From the NCBI GenBank assembly GCA_902576125.1, contig CACGUF010000004.1:64363-100973 (forward strand): a stretch of 36,611 bases of DNA, read 5' to 3'. Source of the stretch: an uncultured Alphaproteobacteria bacterium. Lineage in GTDB: Bacteria > Pseudomonadota > Alphaproteobacteria > HIMB59 > GCA-002718135. Under the pieces are notes generated by a model that was not told the origin of the DNA, made no database searches, and saw only the letters and a list, made by a program, of their open reading frames with translations. How positions within the stretch are numbered: position 1 is the first letter of the stretch; every line of letters begins with the position of its first letter. This document shows, one piece after another, positions 1 to 9,126 of the stretch. Position numbers and translations under genes: made by a program.

Positions 1-23
1 TTAAAAGTAGAAAATAGGCTCAT
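1..23 (-). CDS. ftsY: Start of a downstream gene, probably signal recognition particle receptor FtsY (partial)
   Basis: On the minus strand an ATG overlaps the mtaB stop codon in an ATGA arrangement and opens a frame (MSLFSTF) that stays open to the window edge. Only seven codons are visible, so the sequence cannot identify the product. The call is inferred from the common alphaproteobacterial order dapF-mtaB-ftsY, and the N-terminus is compatible with FtsY, which often starts with a short Met-Ser-Phe/Leu-Phe segment. FtsY would be the membrane-side GTPase partner of Ffh, which is encoded divergently nearby. Confidence 0.45.
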
Positions 24-1279
24 AATCTCTTGGCCATTAACATATCATTATTCACTCCTACATAAACACAAGGTACAATATTTCCTTCTCTCATTGTTTC
101 ATCCAGAATAACATTCAAAAAATTTTGGTCCTTTCCAATAGATTTTTCATTTTGATTTTTTTCAATTAAGACTAAATCTTTCTCTCCAACTTTGTCTTCC
201 ATATGTTTTTTAAGTTTTTCAACCCCCTTCTTCCGTAAAATATTTGCTCTATCTTTGATTACGGATTTGTCTACTTGTGGCATACGTGCAGCAGGAGTAT
301 TGTCACGAGGTGAATATGGAAACACATGAAGATGTGTCAGATTGCATTTATCTACTAAATCTAAAGTATCTTTGAACATTTCATCAGTTTCTGTAGGAAA
401 ACCTGTAATTAAATCAGCCCCAAAAGTTGCCCCTTTTCTTTTAAGTAAAACTTTATTGCAAAAATTGATTGCCATTTCTTTTGTATGACGTCTTTTCATT
501 CTTTTTAAAATTAAATTATTTCCTGCTTGCAAACTTATATGAAAATGAGGCATTAATTTTTTTTCGTTTATTAAATCCCAAAATTCCTCGTCAATTTCAG
601 CACAATCTATTGATGATAATCTTAATTGCCCTAAATCAGGTACAAGCTTTAATATTCGTTTAATTAAATTTGAAAAAGTTGGTTTCCCAGGTAAATCTTT
701 ACCATAATCTGTTATATCCACACCTGTCAAAACAACTTCCTTATAACCATTACTAACTATTTTTTTTATTCTCTCGACTATTTCGCCTGCAGGCACACTT
801 CTATTATTTCCTCTACCGTAGGGAATAATGCAAAAAGTACAACGGTGGTCACAACCTTGCTGAATTTCAATATATGCTCTTGATTTACCATCAAACTTTT
901 CAATTGAACTGGGAACTGTTTTTTTCTCTAACAAAATATCTTCAACTTGTATTGGTTTATTAAAATTTAAATTATTCCATACATTGGAAATTAATTTCTC
1001 TTTATTGCCTAAAACTAAATCGACTTCCTTAATAGCATCATATTTTTTTGGATTAATTTGAGCTGCACATCCAGTAACAATAAGTTTATTTTCTGGATTA
1101 TTTCTTTTTGCTTTTCTAATTTCATATGCTACTTTTTTTTCTGCTTCAGCAGTAACAGCGCATGAATTTATAACTGTGACATTATTTAAATTATTGTTTT
1201 TTAAATGATTTTTAATAATTTCACCTTCATAAATATTAAGTCTACAGCCAAGATTTATAAGTGAATTTTTTTTATCCAT
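20..1279 (-). CDS. mtaB: MtaB-type tRNA methylthiotransferase (threonylcarbamoyladenosine 2-methylthiolation)
   Basis: 419 aa radical-SAM methylthiotransferase. The N-terminal domain carries the three cysteines of the auxiliary iron-sulfur cluster (C12, C40, C71). The radical-SAM CxxxCxxC motif is CDHRCTFC (C143, C147, C150), and a TRAM-like C-terminal region follows the TIM barrel. Members of this branch add a 2-methylthio group to t6A37 of ANN-decoding tRNAs. The paralogues MiaB and RimO have the same architecture. The MtaB choice rests on the short N-terminus and the dapF neighbourhood, so the subfamily is less certain than the family. The gene begins 2 nt after the dapF stop codon, so the two form an operon; its stop overlaps the next start. 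Confidence 0.9.
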   Translation of the reverse strand: MDKKNSLINLGCRLNIYEGEIIKNHLKNNNLNNVTVINSCAVTAEAEKKVAYEIRKAKRNNPENKLIVTGCAAQINPKKYDAIKEVDLVLGNKEKLISNVWNNLNFNKPIQVEDILLEKKTVPSSIEKFDGKSRAYIEIQQGCDHRCTFCIIPYGRGNNRSVPAGEIVERIKKIVSNGYKEVVLTGVDITDYGKDLPGKPTFSNLIKRILKLVPDLGQLRLSSIDCAEIDEEFWDLINEKKLMPHFHISLQAGNNLILKRMKRRHTKEMAINFCNKVLLKRKGATFGADLITGFPTETDEMFKDTLDLVDKCNLTHLHVFPYSPRDNTPAARMPQVDKSVIKDRANILRKKGVEKLKKHMEDKVGEKDLVLIEKNQNEKSIGKDQNFLNVILDETMREGNIVPCVYVGVNNDMLMAKRL

Positions 1280-1281
1280 TA

Positions 1282-2100
1282 TTAAATAAAAATGTATCCA
1301 TTGTAACTAATTTCTGCTGGACCAGTCATTATAGCTTCATCATCAACAATATTTATGTGTAAGGATCCTTTTTCAAGTTGAACTTCAGCATTATTTTTAA
1401 TTAGTTTTTTTTTCCATCCTGCATAAACAGCTGCACAAGCGCCACTGCCACATGCAAGTGTTATTCCTGCCCCCCTTTCCCATACCTTCATTTTAATTTT
1501 ATTTGAATTTACTACTTCAATGAATTCAACATTAGTTTTATTTGGAAAAAAATGATGCTTTTCTATTTTAGGACCAATTTCATTTAAACTAATATCTTCA
1601 ATTGATTTGCCAAAAAAAACAATGTGGGGATTGCCTATATTTACTGCTACACCTGCATCAAATCCATCAACATGAATTGGAACACTTAACGTATTCATTT
1701 CTTTACTAAGTGGTATTCTATTCCAGTCAGTTGTTATTTTGCCCATATTAACACTTATGAGATCTGCTGCTTTTTTTGCGATTAGTGTGCCAGCGTCTGA
1801 TAGAATTTTTAGATATTCTTTTTCACTACTTTCTTCAAAAAGAATTTTTGCAACACACCTTGTTCCATTACCACATGCCTCTGCCTTATCTCCCGCTGGA
1901 TTAAAAATATCAATGCTTATATCTACGTTATTATTTTGTGGAGTGTTAATAGTAATTAATTGATCGCACCCAGCCCCAGTTCTGCGGTCGCTTAATTTCT
2001 GAATTAAATTATCATTTATTTCAATTTTACTTGATCTTTTATCAATGATAACAAAATCATTTCCTAGTCCATGCATTTTTGTAAATTCTATTTTTTGCAT
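1282..2100 (-). CDS. dapF: Diaminopimelate epimerase
   Basis: 272 aa, full length for the family. It interconverts LL- and meso-diaminopimelate, supplying lysine and the peptidoglycan cross-linking residue. The two catalytic cysteines are in the expected contexts: C76 in ACGNGTRC and C217 in ACGSGAC. The N-terminus (FTKMHGLGNDFVIID) is the canonical DapF start, which supports the ATG at 2100. It is first in a minus-strand operon with mtaB. Its 5' side faces ffh across 195 bp, so dapF and ffh are divergently transcribed. No strong promoter is evident; a TATAGA element lies about 10 nt before the start codon. Confidence 0.97.
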   Translation of the reverse strand: MQKIEFTKMHGLGNDFVIIDKRSSKIEINDNLIQKLSDRRTGAGCDQLITINTPQNNNVDISIDIFNPAGDKAEACGNGTRCVAKILFEESSEKEYLKILSDAGTLIAKKAADLISVNMGKITTDWNRIPLSKEMNTLSVPIHVDGFDAGVAVNIGNPHIVFFGKSIEDISLNEIGPKIEKHHFFPNKTNVEFIEVVNSNKIKMKVWERGAGITLACGSGACAAVYAGWKKKLIKNNAEVQLEKGSLHINIVDDEAIMTGPAEISYNGYIFI

Positions 2101-2244
2101 AAAGTCTCTATACCTTAATTTACCCAGAAATCCTGGAAATTTTTAAAATTTTAAGAAAACTTGACTTTATTAGTCTCAATAAATAGAGGGGTTCTTACAA
2201 ATCCTAAATTGTAAAGTAAAAAGCTTGTTACAATTGTGATAGGT

Positions 2245-2275
2245 ACATCAGCCCACGAGTTTCGTGCCCTGGTGT
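2245..2275 (+). promoter_or_regulatory. GC-rich hairpin in the ffh leader (candidate cis-regulatory RNA)
   Basis: A stem-loop ends about 20 nt before the ffh start codon. The outer arm 2245-2251 pairs with 2269-2275 (7 bp including one G-U), then there is a symmetric CC/CC internal loop. The inner arm CACGA (2254-2258) pairs with TCGTG (2262-2266) around a GTT loop. It is far richer in G+C than its surroundings. A structured RNA preceding ffh was reported from Candidatus Pelagibacter ubique intergenic regions. This element is in the equivalent place, but I have not matched it to that motif. A likely role is control of Ffh synthesis. Confidence 0.6.
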
Positions 2276-2295
2276 TGCAATGCTATTGGAGAAAT

Positions 2296-3660
2296 ATGTT
2301 TGAAACATTAAATGATAAATTTGAAAAAATTGTTCGTGGTATTCGTGGTAAGGCAGTTATATCAGAGTCAGATTTAGACTCCACTCTTCGAGAAATTCGT
2401 ATTGCTCTTTTAGAGGCAGATGTTTCTCTAATAGTTGTTAAGGATTTCATTAATACAGTTAAGACAAATATTTTAGGCAAAGAAGTTTTAAAATCAATTA
2501 AGCCCGATCAGATGATCATAAAGCTTGTTCAAGATGAGTTGGTAAATATTCTGGGGGCTGAAAATCAACCACTTAATATAGTTACCTCTCAAATGACAAA
2601 AATTTTATTTTGTGGACTGCAAGGATCTGGAAAAACAACCTCTGTTGCAAAACTTGCAAATCATTTAGTAAAATCTTCCAAGAAAAAAATTTTACTATCC
2701 TCTGCTGATATTTATAGACCAGCAGCACAAGAACAATTAAAAATTTTAGCTGAACAAGTTAAAGTTGATTTTTTTAGCCATAATTTTAATTCTACAAATC
2801 AGATAGTTAGCGAAACACTAGATTATGCTAAGAAAAATCTAATTGATGTTGTTATTCTTGATACTGCTGGAAGACAGGTAGTTGATGAAGATTTGATGAA
2901 TGAATTAATTGAAATCGAAAAATCTTTTAAACCACAAGAAACACTGCTCGTTGCTGATGCTTTGACAGGACAAGATGCTGCAAATGTAGCAAAAAGTTTC
3001 AGTGAAGCTGTTAATATTACTGGCTCGATACTTACACGTATTGATGGAGATAGTAGAGGTGGTGCCGCCTTATCTATAAAATCAATAACCAACTCTTCAA
3101 TAAAATTCATCGGAGTCGGAGAAAAAATTGATAATTTTCAGCCTTTTCACCCAGAGAGAATTGCGCAGAGAATTTTGGGTATGGGAGATATAGTTAGTCT
3201 TGTTGAAAAAGCAGCTGAAAATATTGATCAAGACGAGATGGAAATTTTAGCAAAAAAAATGTCAAAAGGTAACTTTGATTTAGATGATTTTGCTAAACAA
3301 TTAAAGCAGATGGGTAAGATGGGTGGTGTATCTGGTATTCTATCAATGTTACCAGGTGTTTCTAAGACACAAAAATTAATGGCTGAAAATAAAATTTCTG
3401 ACAAACTAATTAGTCATCAAATTGCTATAATTAACTCTATGACTAAAAAGGAAAGAGCTGATCCAAGTCTTATTAAAGCCTCAAGAAAAATTAGAATTTC
3501 AAAAGGTTCTGGAACAAGAGTTCAGGACGTTAACAAACTATTAAAACAGTTTCTCCAATCACAAAAAATGATGAAGAGAATGAAATCAATGGGTAAAGGT
3601 GGAATACCTAGTGATTTAATGCAAAAATTGCAAGGTAACTTGCCACCAAAAATTAACTAA
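2296..3660 (+). CDS. ffh: Signal recognition particle GTPase Ffh
   Basis: 454 aa protein subunit of the signal recognition particle, which binds 4.5S RNA and nascent signal sequences and delivers ribosomes to FtsY. An N-terminal helical N domain precedes the G domain with P-loop GLQGSGKTT (residues 107-115), the DTAGRQ motif and TRIDGDSRGG. The C-terminal M domain is methionine-rich (KQMGKMGG, MMKRMKSMGKG). The ATG at 2296 is chosen because GGAG lies 5 nt upstream and the protein then begins MFETLNDKFE, like its family. The same frame is open upstream from a GTG at 2236, but that stretch covers the leader hairpin. It heads the long plus-strand run; rpsP follows after 18 nt. Confidence 0.98.
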   Translation: MFETLNDKFEKIVRGIRGKAVISESDLDSTLREIRIALLEADVSLIVVKDFINTVKTNILGKEVLKSIKPDQMIIKLVQDELVNILGAENQPLNIVTSQMTKILFCGLQGSGKTTSVAKLANHLVKSSKKKILLSSADIYRPAAQEQLKILAEQVKVDFFSHNFNSTNQIVSETLDYAKKNLIDVVILDTAGRQVVDEDLMNELIEIEKSFKPQETLLVADALTGQDAANVAKSFSEAVNITGSILTRIDGDSRGGAALSIKSITNSSIKFIGVGEKIDNFQPFHPERIAQRILGMGDIVSLVEKAAENIDQDEMEILAKKMSKGNFDLDDFAKQLKQMGKMGGVSGILSMLPGVSKTQKLMAENKISDKLISHQIAIINSMTKKERADPSLIKASRKIRISKGSGTRVQDVNKLLKQFLQSQKMMKRMKSMGKGGIPSDLMQKLQGNLPPKIN

Positions 3661-3678
3661 AAAAAGGAAGGAAACATT

Positions 3679-4125
3679 ATGCCAGTAAGAATAAGATTGT
3701 CCCGTGGGGGAGTGAAAAAAAGACCTTTTTACAGAATTGTAGTGGCTGACTCAAGACGTGCAAGAGATGGAAAGTTCATTGATCAAGTAGGTACTTACAA
3801 TCCTATGTTGCCAAAAGATAGTCCAGATAGAGTCAAGATTGATGTTGAAAAAACAAAAGATTGGATGTCAAAAGGGGCTCAACCTTCTGACAGGGTGACG
3901 CTATTTTTAAGTAAGTTAGGTGTTGTAGATAAACCAGTTATTACTGAAAAAACAAAAAAACATTTACCAAAGAAAAAAGCACAAGAAAGATTAGCGGCAG
4001 CAAACGAAAAAGCAGAAGCACCAGCAGAAGCAGAAGCACCAGCACAAGCAGAAGCAGAAGCACTAGCACCAGCAGAAGCAGAAGCACCAGCAGAAGCACC
4101 AGCAGAAGCAGAAGCACAAGCATAA
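3679..4125 (+). CDS. rpsP: Ribosomal protein S16 with low-complexity C-terminal tail, truncated by an in-frame ochre codon
   Basis: 148 aa. Residues 1-82 are a normal S16 (begins [19 protein letters not shown]; contains VGTYNP and SDRV), a component of the 30S body. From about residue 112 the protein is only Ala, Glu, Pro and a few Gln/Leu, encoded by tandem GCA/GAA/CCA codons. TAA at 4123-4125 interrupts this repeat. The same frame then continues for 22 more codons to TAA at 4192-4194, just before rimM. The strong purine-rich SD (AAGGAAGG) lies 8-10 nt upstream of the start. The core is intact, so ribosomal function should be retained. Confidence 0.95.
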   Translation: MPVRIRLSRGGVKKRPFYRIVVADSRRARDGKFIDQVGTYNPMLPKDSPDRVKIDVEKTKDWMSKGAQPSDRVTLFLSKLGVVDKPVITEKTKKHLPKKKAQERLAAANEKAEAPAEAEAPAQAEAEALAPAEAEAPAEAPAEAEAQA

Positions 4126-4162
4126 GCAGAAGCACCAGCAGAAGCAGAAGCACCAGCGCCAG
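4012..4162 (+). repeat. GCA-GAA-GCA-CCA codon repeat in the rpsP tail
   Basis: About 150 bp of near-perfect triplet-based repeat built from GCA, GAA and CCA with occasional CAA or CTA variants. Reading frame is kept in units of 3 bp. Such tracts expand and contract by replication slippage. It spans the end of the shortened S16 reading frame and the downstream remnant. Confidence 0.95.
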
Positions 4163-4194
4163 AGACAAAAGATGAAGAAAATAAAGCTGAGTAA
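4126..4194 (+). pseudogene. In-frame remnant of the original S16 C-terminus downstream of the ochre codon
   Basis: The frame after TAA 4123-4125 continues with the same Ala/Glu/Pro repeat and then leaves low complexity with PETKDEENKAE before TAA at 4192. This end is 3 nt before the rimM start, the usual spacing in this operon. That supports the idea that the ancestral S16 ended here, at 171 codons, and that a single base change (GAA or CAA to TAA) shortened it. A sequencing error or strain polymorphism is the alternative. Confidence 0.7.
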
Positions 4195-4197
4195 AAA

Positions 4198-4710
4198 TTG
4201 AACAAATTAAATTTCGTTCATGTAGGTACTTTTGGTGCTGCAATTGGATTAAAAGGTGAAATTAAAATAAATCTTTTAACATCCAATTTTGATGTTTTTA
4301 AATCATTGAGTCATTACTACAACTATGATCAATCTACTGAATGGAAGTTTGAATTCATTAAAATGCGTAATGAAAAGTGTGTTGCTCTGCCATCACATTG
4401 TAGAAATCGTGATGATGCTGAGAATTTAAAAAATATAAAAATATTTGCTATGAAAGATAATTTGCCAAAAACTAAATCTAACGAATATTACGTTGTTGAT
4501 TTGATTGGTTGTAAGATTGTGCATAAAGATGGAAACTATATAGGCAATGTAATAAATGTTGATAATTTTGGAGCGGGAGATTTATTAGAAACAATATTTA
4601 GAGAAAATAAAATTTATATTCCTTTAGATGTTGATAATGTTCTTTCTGTTGATATTGAAAATAAAAAAATTTTAGTGGATCCAATTAAAGGAATTATTGA
4701 TAATGCTTGA
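4198..4710 (+). CDS. rimM: 16S rRNA processing / 30S maturation factor RimM
   Basis: 170 aa. RimM binds S19 in the 30S head and promotes late maturation of 16S rRNA. The N-terminal RimM beta-barrel is recognisable (VGTFGAAIGLKGEIKI), and the C-terminal PRC-barrel is seen in YYVVDLIGCKIVHKDG and FGAGDLLE. The start is TTG at 4198: no ATG precedes the conserved VGTFG segment, and the frame is closed at 4192-4194. There is no convincing Shine-Dalgarno sequence, so initiation probably relied on coupling to rpsP translation. The ochre codon in rpsP now stops those ribosomes about 70 nt short. The 3' end overlaps trmD by 8 nt. Confidence 0.92.
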   Translation: MNKLNFVHVGTFGAAIGLKGEIKINLLTSNFDVFKSLSHYYNYDQSTEWKFEFIKMRNEKCVALPSHCRNRDDAENLKNIKIFAMKDNLPKTKSNEYYVVDLIGCKIVHKDGNYIGNVINVDNFGAGDLLETIFRENKIYIPLDVDNVLSVDIENKKILVDPIKGIIDNA

Positions 4711-5419
4711 TATCAAAATATTAACTGCTTATCCTGAAATGTTTCCAGGAAATTTAGAACATTCTTTGATAGGTAAGGCGCTTAAAGAAAAAATATTTAA
4801 TATAGATACTATTAATTTGCATGAATATGGGATTGATGATCGAATGAGCATTGATGACGAGCCATTTGGTGGTGGGCCAGGAATGGTTTTAAGACCTGAT
4901 GTTGTTGAAAAAGCTCTAAATTCTATTCCAGAGCAGCACAAAAGGGACTCTGTAAAAATATATCTTACTCCTTCTGGAACTCCATTAAACCAAGAAAAAC
5001 TAGGAATTTTAGCCAAGCAGGAGAAAATCACTATTTTATGTGGTCGTTTTGAAGGCGTAGATCAGAGAGCTCTAGATGTCTTGGGATTTGAAGAAATTAG
5101 TATTGGTGATTATGTTCTAGCAGGGGGAGAGATTGCGGCCCAAGTGCTACTTGAAGGTTGTATTCGTCTCATTCCTGGAGTATTAGGGCACCCGGAAAGT
5201 ATATTGGAAGAGAGTTTTTCTAATAGCCTTCTAGAGTATCCTCATTATACTAGACCACAGGTTTGGGAAGATTCTCTAGGTAACAAACATGATGTGCCAG
5301 AAGTATTAAGATCCGGTCATCATGAAAATATAAAAAAATGGAGACTAAATAAATCGGTTGAAAAAACTAAAACTATAAGACCAGATTTGTATGTTAAAAA
5401 AATAAAAAAACAGGATTAA
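4703..5419 (+). CDS. trmD: tRNA (guanine37-N1)-methyltransferase TrmD
   Basis: 238 aa SPOUT-class methyltransferase that makes m1G37 in tRNAs reading CNN and some GGN codons, preventing +1 frameshifting. Seen: [11 protein letters not shown] near the N-terminus, the knot signature [11 protein letters not shown], the [10 protein letters not shown] segment, and the VLRSGHH motif near the end. The ATG at 4703 gives the standard [14 protein letters not shown] start and overlaps the rimM stop (ATGCTTGA), which favours translational coupling. A TTG two codons upstream is also open but unnecessary. Its place between rimM and rplS is the common bacterial order. Confidence 0.97.
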   Translation: MLDIKILTAYPEMFPGNLEHSLIGKALKEKIFNIDTINLHEYGIDDRMSIDDEPFGGGPGMVLRPDVVEKALNSIPEQHKRDSVKIYLTPSGTPLNQEKLGILAKQEKITILCGRFEGVDQRALDVLGFEEISIGDYVLAGGEIAAQVLLEGCIRLIPGVLGHPESILEESFSNSLLEYPHYTRPQVWEDSLGNKHDVPEVLRSGHHENIKKWRLNKSVEKTKTIRPDLYVKKIKKQD

Positions 5420-5421
5420 AA

Positions 5422-6021
5422 ATGAGCAATTTATTGGAAACGTTTGAAAAAAAACAAATAGAAAAATTAACTGGAAAAAAACGTATTCCCACTTTTCGTC
5501 CTGGAGATACATTAAAAGTAACAATAAGAATTACAGAAGGTGATAAATCAAGACTTCAGGCTTTTGAAGGAATGTGTATTGCAAGAAAAAATAATTCAGT
5601 AAACTCTAATTTCACAGTGAGAAAACTTTCTCATGGTGAAGGAGTAGAAAGAGTATTTCCTTTGTTTAGTCCAATAATAGAAAAAATTGAAGTTATTCGT
5701 AAAGGGGATGTTAGAAGAGCTAAGCTATACTATTTAAGAGACAGAACTGGTAAGAGAGCTCGTATCGCTGATCGTGATAGAGGTGATGAAGCTGATCAAT
5801 ATGCAATGATTGAAGAAGATCCTGTTCAAGAATTAAATTCAAAGGAGAATGAGTCTTCAATTGAACCACAACAAGAAACAGCAAATGAAGTAAAAGAAAA
5901 AGAAGTTGAGGCTGTGCAAGATAAGCAAAAAGAAGAATCTTCTGAAAAGCCAAAGGTAGAAGAAAAAAAAGAAGAGGCAACAGCAGACGAAGCTGAAAAT
6001 AAAACGGATGAAAAATCCTAA
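5422..6021 (+). CDS. rplS: Ribosomal protein L19 with long acidic/lysine-rich C-terminal extension
   Basis: 199 aa, against about 115-125 for typical L19. Residues 1-120 are the canonical protein ([55 protein letters not shown]), a 50S protein at the subunit interface. Residues 121-199 are low complexity, dominated by Glu, Lys, Gln, Ser and Ala, and probably disordered. AGGA at 5412-5415 is a good Shine-Dalgarno site 6 nt before the ATG. The last 14 nt overlap the start of leuC in another frame, so the tail contains the leuC initiation region. Confidence 0.97.
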   Translation: MSNLLETFEKKQIEKLTGKKRIPTFRPGDTLKVTIRITEGDKSRLQAFEGMCIARKNNSVNSNFTVRKLSHGEGVERVFPLFSPIIEKIEVIRKGDVRRAKLYYLRDRTGKRARIADRDRGDEADQYAMIEEDPVQELNSKENESSIEPQQETANEVKEKEVEAVQDKQKEESSEKPKVEEKKEEATADEAENKTDEKS

Positions 6022-7411
6022 CCCTAAAACTCTATTTGATAAAATTTGGCACCATCACCTTGTTAACCAGCAAGAAGATGGAACATGCCTCATATATATA
6101 GATCGTCATTTAGTTCATGAAGTAACCAGCCCACAAGCATTTGAGGGTTTAAGAGATAACAATAGAAAGGTTCATCGTCCAGAAAGCACATTTGCCGTTG
6201 CTGATCATAACGTTCCAACATCTGACAGATCTAAAGGAATAGATAACGAAGAAAGCAGAATCCAAGTAGAGACACTTGAAAATAATTGTAAAGAATTTGG
6301 AGTAACAATATTTCCCCTTTTAGATAGAAGGCAAGGAATTGTGCATATTGTTGGTCCAGAGCAAGGAATAACACAACCCGGTATGACAATTGTATGCGGT
6401 GATAGTCATACAGCTACACATGGCGCTTTTGGAGCACTAGCTTTTGGTATAGGAACTAGTGAAGTTGAGCATGTTTTAGCAAGTCAAACTTTGATTCAGC
6501 AGCCTGCAAAAAATATGAAAATTTCAGTTAATGGAAACCTTAAACCTGGAGTGACAGCAAAAGATATTATACTTCATATTATAGGCTTGATTGGAACAGC
6601 TGGTGGCACAGGATATGTTATTGAATATGCTGGGGATGTAATTCATTCACTTAGTATGGAAGGTCGAATGACTATTTGCAACATGAGTATAGAAGCAGGG
6701 GCTAGAGCAGGTTTGATTGCTCCTGATCAAACTACTTTTGATTATATTGAAGGGAGACCTTATGCTCCAAAAGGTGAAGATTGGGATAAGGCAATAGAGT
6801 TTTGGAAATCATTACCATCAGATGAAAATGCAAAATACGATAAAGAAATACATATTAAAGCTGAAGAGATTTCACCACAAATTACTTGGGGAACAAGTCC
6901 ACAAGATGTAGTTCCAATAAATGGAAAGGTCCCTAACCCAGAAACTATTATGGATCTTAATCGAAAAAAAGCTGTTGAGCGTTCATTAGAATATATGGGT
7001 TTAGAGCCAGATCAAGAAATTGAAAAAATAAAAATTGATAAAGTATTTATTGGTTCTTGTACAAATGGAAGAATAGAAGATTTAAGAGAGGTTGCTAGAG
7101 TCGTTGAGGGAAAAAAAGTAACTGTTGATTCGATGATAGTTCCTGGATCTGGTTTAGTTAAAGAGCAAGCTGAGAGCGAAGGTTTAGATAAAATTTTTAT
7201 TGATGCAGGATTTGATTGGAGAGAACCTGGCTGTTCAATGTGTCTGGCAATGAATCCAGATCAATTAAAACCAAAAGAAAGATGTGCCTCAACATCAAAT
7301 AGAAACTTTGAAGGAAGACAAGGTAGAGAAGGTAGAACTCATCTAGTAAGCCCTGTTATTGCTGCTGCTTCAGCCATTAAAGGAACCTTTGCCCAAGAGA
7401 GTGATTTGTAA
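6008..7411 (+). CDS. leuC: 3-isopropylmalate dehydratase large subunit
   Basis: 467 aa aconitase-family subunit. With LeuD it isomerises 2-isopropylmalate to 3-isopropylmalate in leucine synthesis. The three 4Fe-4S ligands are visible: C351 in GSCTNGR, and C409 and C412 in CSMC. The substrate-loop [12 protein letters not shown] is at 131-142, and [12 protein letters not shown] is near the C-terminus. The start codon lies within the end of rplS (14-nt overlap) and gives the expected KTLFDKIW N-terminus. There is little Shine-Dalgarno sequence, so coupling to L19 translation is likely. The stop shares one base with the leuD start (TAATG). Confidence 0.98.
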   Translation: MKNPNPKTLFDKIWHHHLVNQQEDGTCLIYIDRHLVHEVTSPQAFEGLRDNNRKVHRPESTFAVADHNVPTSDRSKGIDNEESRIQVETLENNCKEFGVTIFPLLDRRQGIVHIVGPEQGITQPGMTIVCGDSHTATHGAFGALAFGIGTSEVEHVLASQTLIQQPAKNMKISVNGNLKPGVTAKDIILHIIGLIGTAGGTGYVIEYAGDVIHSLSMEGRMTICNMSIEAGARAGLIAPDQTTFDYIEGRPYAPKGEDWDKAIEFWKSLPSDENAKYDKEIHIKAEEISPQITWGTSPQDVVPINGKVPNPETIMDLNRKKAVERSLEYMGLEPDQEIEKIKIDKVFIGSCTNGRIEDLREVARVVEGKKVTVDSMIVPGSGLVKEQAESEGLDKIFIDAGFDWREPGCSMCLAMNPDQLKPKERCASTSNRNFEGRQGREGRTHLVSPVIAAASAIKGTFAQESDL

Positions 7412-8013
7412 TGGAAAAATTTGAAATTTTAAAAGGGATTGCAGCTCCACTTCCTATGATGAATGTTGATACAGATATGATCATACCAAAACAGTTTTTA
7501 AAAACAATTAAACGTTCAGGGTTAGGTAAAAATCTTTTTCATGAACTTCGTTATGATATGCAAGGCAATATAAAAAATGATTTTGTATTAAACTGGGATC
7601 CTTATAAACAAGCATCAATTCTTATTGCTGGAGATAATTTTGGTTGTGGATCAAGTAGAGAGCACGCTCCCTGGTCGTTATTAGATTTTGGTTTTAAATG
7701 TATTATTGCCCCAAGTTTTGCTGATATTTTTTACAATAATTGTTTTAAAAATGGAATTCTTCCAATTAGCCTAACTCAAGATAAAGTTGATATTTTAATG
7801 GAGCAAGCAAATAATAAAAATAATTTAACTATAGACCTTAAAGAACAAAAAATTATTTCTGAAGATGGTAATTCAATAAATTTTGATATCGACGAATTTA
7901 GAAAAAAATGTTTATTAGAAGGACTTGATGATATTGGTCTAACACTTCAAAAAAAAGAAAAAATAACCCAATATGAAACTAAGCTTAAATCCTCACATCC
8001 GTGGATTATTTAA
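7411..8013 (+). CDS. leuD: 3-isopropylmalate dehydratase small subunit
   Basis: 200 aa swivel-domain subunit of isopropylmalate isomerase, the partner of LeuC encoded immediately upstream. Hallmarks are [15 protein letters not shown] near the N-terminus, [14 protein letters not shown] around residues 75-88, and [16 protein letters not shown]. The length is normal. It begins on the last base of the leuC stop codon and ends directly against the leuB ATG, so leuC, leuD and leuB should be made in fixed proportion. Confidence 0.98.
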   Translation: MEKFEILKGIAAPLPMMNVDTDMIIPKQFLKTIKRSGLGKNLFHELRYDMQGNIKNDFVLNWDPYKQASILIAGDNFGCGSSREHAPWSLLDFGFKCIIAPSFADIFYNNCFKNGILPISLTQDKVDILMEQANNKNNLTIDLKEQKIISEDGNSINFDIDEFRKKCLLEGLDDIGLTLQKKEKITQYETKLKSSHPWII

Positions 8014-9126
8014 ATGAGTAATAAAAAAATTCTTGTATTACCAGGCGACGGCATTGGTAATGAGGTTATGGCAGAAGTACTTAATATAATTGATTGGTTA
8101 TCTAAAACCCGATCTATATCATTTGATATATCTGAGAGATTAGTTGGAGGAACAGCATATGATAAAGAAGGCGACTCTATAAGCGATTCAACTATGCAAG
8201 AAGCACTAGAATCGGATGCAGTTTTGTTTGGTGCGGTCGGCGGACCTCAATGGGATAATGTTGAAAGAAACAAACGTCCTGAAGCAGCGCTTTTAAGATT
8301 AAGGAAAGAATTAGATTTATTTGCTAATTTGCGACCAGCTGTTGTTCTAGATGCCCTTTCTGAATCTTCATCTTTGAAATTAGATTTAGTAAAAGGATTA
8401 GATATTTTAATAGTAAGAGAATTAACAAGCGGTGTATATTTTGGTCAACCAAGAGGAATTTCTAAAATTAGTGATACAGAAAGCAAAGCTATTGATACTC
8501 AAGTTTATACTACATCAGAGATAGAAAGAGTTTCAAGAGTTGCATTTGAATTAGCAAAATTAAGAAGAAACAAAGTTTCATCAGCTGAGAAATCTAATGT
8601 TATGGAAACAGGGTTATTTTGGAGAAATATTGTTACTGATTTACATAGAAATGAATATGCTTCAGTTGAGTTAGAACATATACTTGCAGATAATTGTGCA
8701 ATGCAACTTGTTAGATATCCAAAACAATTTGATGTTATTTTGACAGACAATCTTTTTGGAGATTTGCTAAGTGATACTGCTGCTATGTTAACAGGTTCAC
8801 TCGGCATGCTTCCTTCAGCATCACTTGGACCAGTAAAAGAAAATGGTACTAGAGCGGCTATGTATGAACCAGTTCATGGAAGTGCCCCAGATATTGCTGG
8901 TCAATCAAAAGCTAATCCACTTGCTATGATTATGAGTTTTGCAATGATGCTCAAATATAGTTTTGATATGGAGGAAGATAGCAAACTAATTGAAAAGGCT
9001 GTTCAAAATGTTTTATTAAAAGGTTTAAGAACTGCTGATATTAAGGATGGAGCAGATAAAATTATTTCTACTAAAGAAATGGGTGTTGCTGTTATAAAAG
9101 AGTTGAAAGTTTTATCTGGAAATTAA
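8014..9126 (+). CDS. leuB: 3-isopropylmalate dehydrogenase
   Basis: 370 aa NAD-dependent beta-hydroxyacid oxidative decarboxylase giving 2-oxoisocaproate. It shows the N-terminal [11 protein letters not shown], the substrate arginines in the [21 protein letters not shown] region, and the metal/NAD region [33 protein letters not shown] follows near residues 287-298. The ATG follows the leuD TAA with no gap. The absence of leuA and of other branched-chain genes in the window is not informative, since leuA is often unlinked in Alphaproteobacteria. Confidence 0.98.
   Translation: MSNKKILVLPGDGIGNEVMAEVLNIIDWLSKTRSISFDISERLVGGTAYDKEGDSISDSTMQEALESDAVLFGAVGGPQWDNVERNKRPEAALLRLRKELDLFANLRPAVVLDALSESSSLKLDLVKGLDILIVRELTSGVYFGQPRGISKISDTESKAIDTQVYTTSEIERVSRVAFELAKLRRNKVSSAEKSNVMETGLFWRNIVTDLHRNEYASVELEHILADNCAMQLVRYPKQFDVILTDNLFGDLLSDTAAMLTGSLGMLPSASLGPVKENGTRAAMYEPVHGSAPDIAGQSKANPLAMIMSFAMMLKYSFDMEEDSKLIEKAVQNVLLKGLRTADIKDGADKIISTKEMGVAVIKELKVLSGN

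Noticed and set aside
2236-2295. N-terminal extension of Ffh from a GTG start
   Set aside because: The extra 20 residues are encoded by the leader hairpin, are not Ffh-like, and a good GGAG site serves the ATG at 2296.
4012-4162. CRISPR-like tandem repeat
   Set aside because: It is a codon-level repeat with no unique spacers, and is in frame with a ribosomal protein.
3879-4243. Long antisense open frames across the rpsP repeat on the minus strand
   Set aside because: They are mirror images of the GCA/GAA/CCA repeat, giving Ala/Ser or Leu-only products; such frames are a by-product of repeat periodicity.
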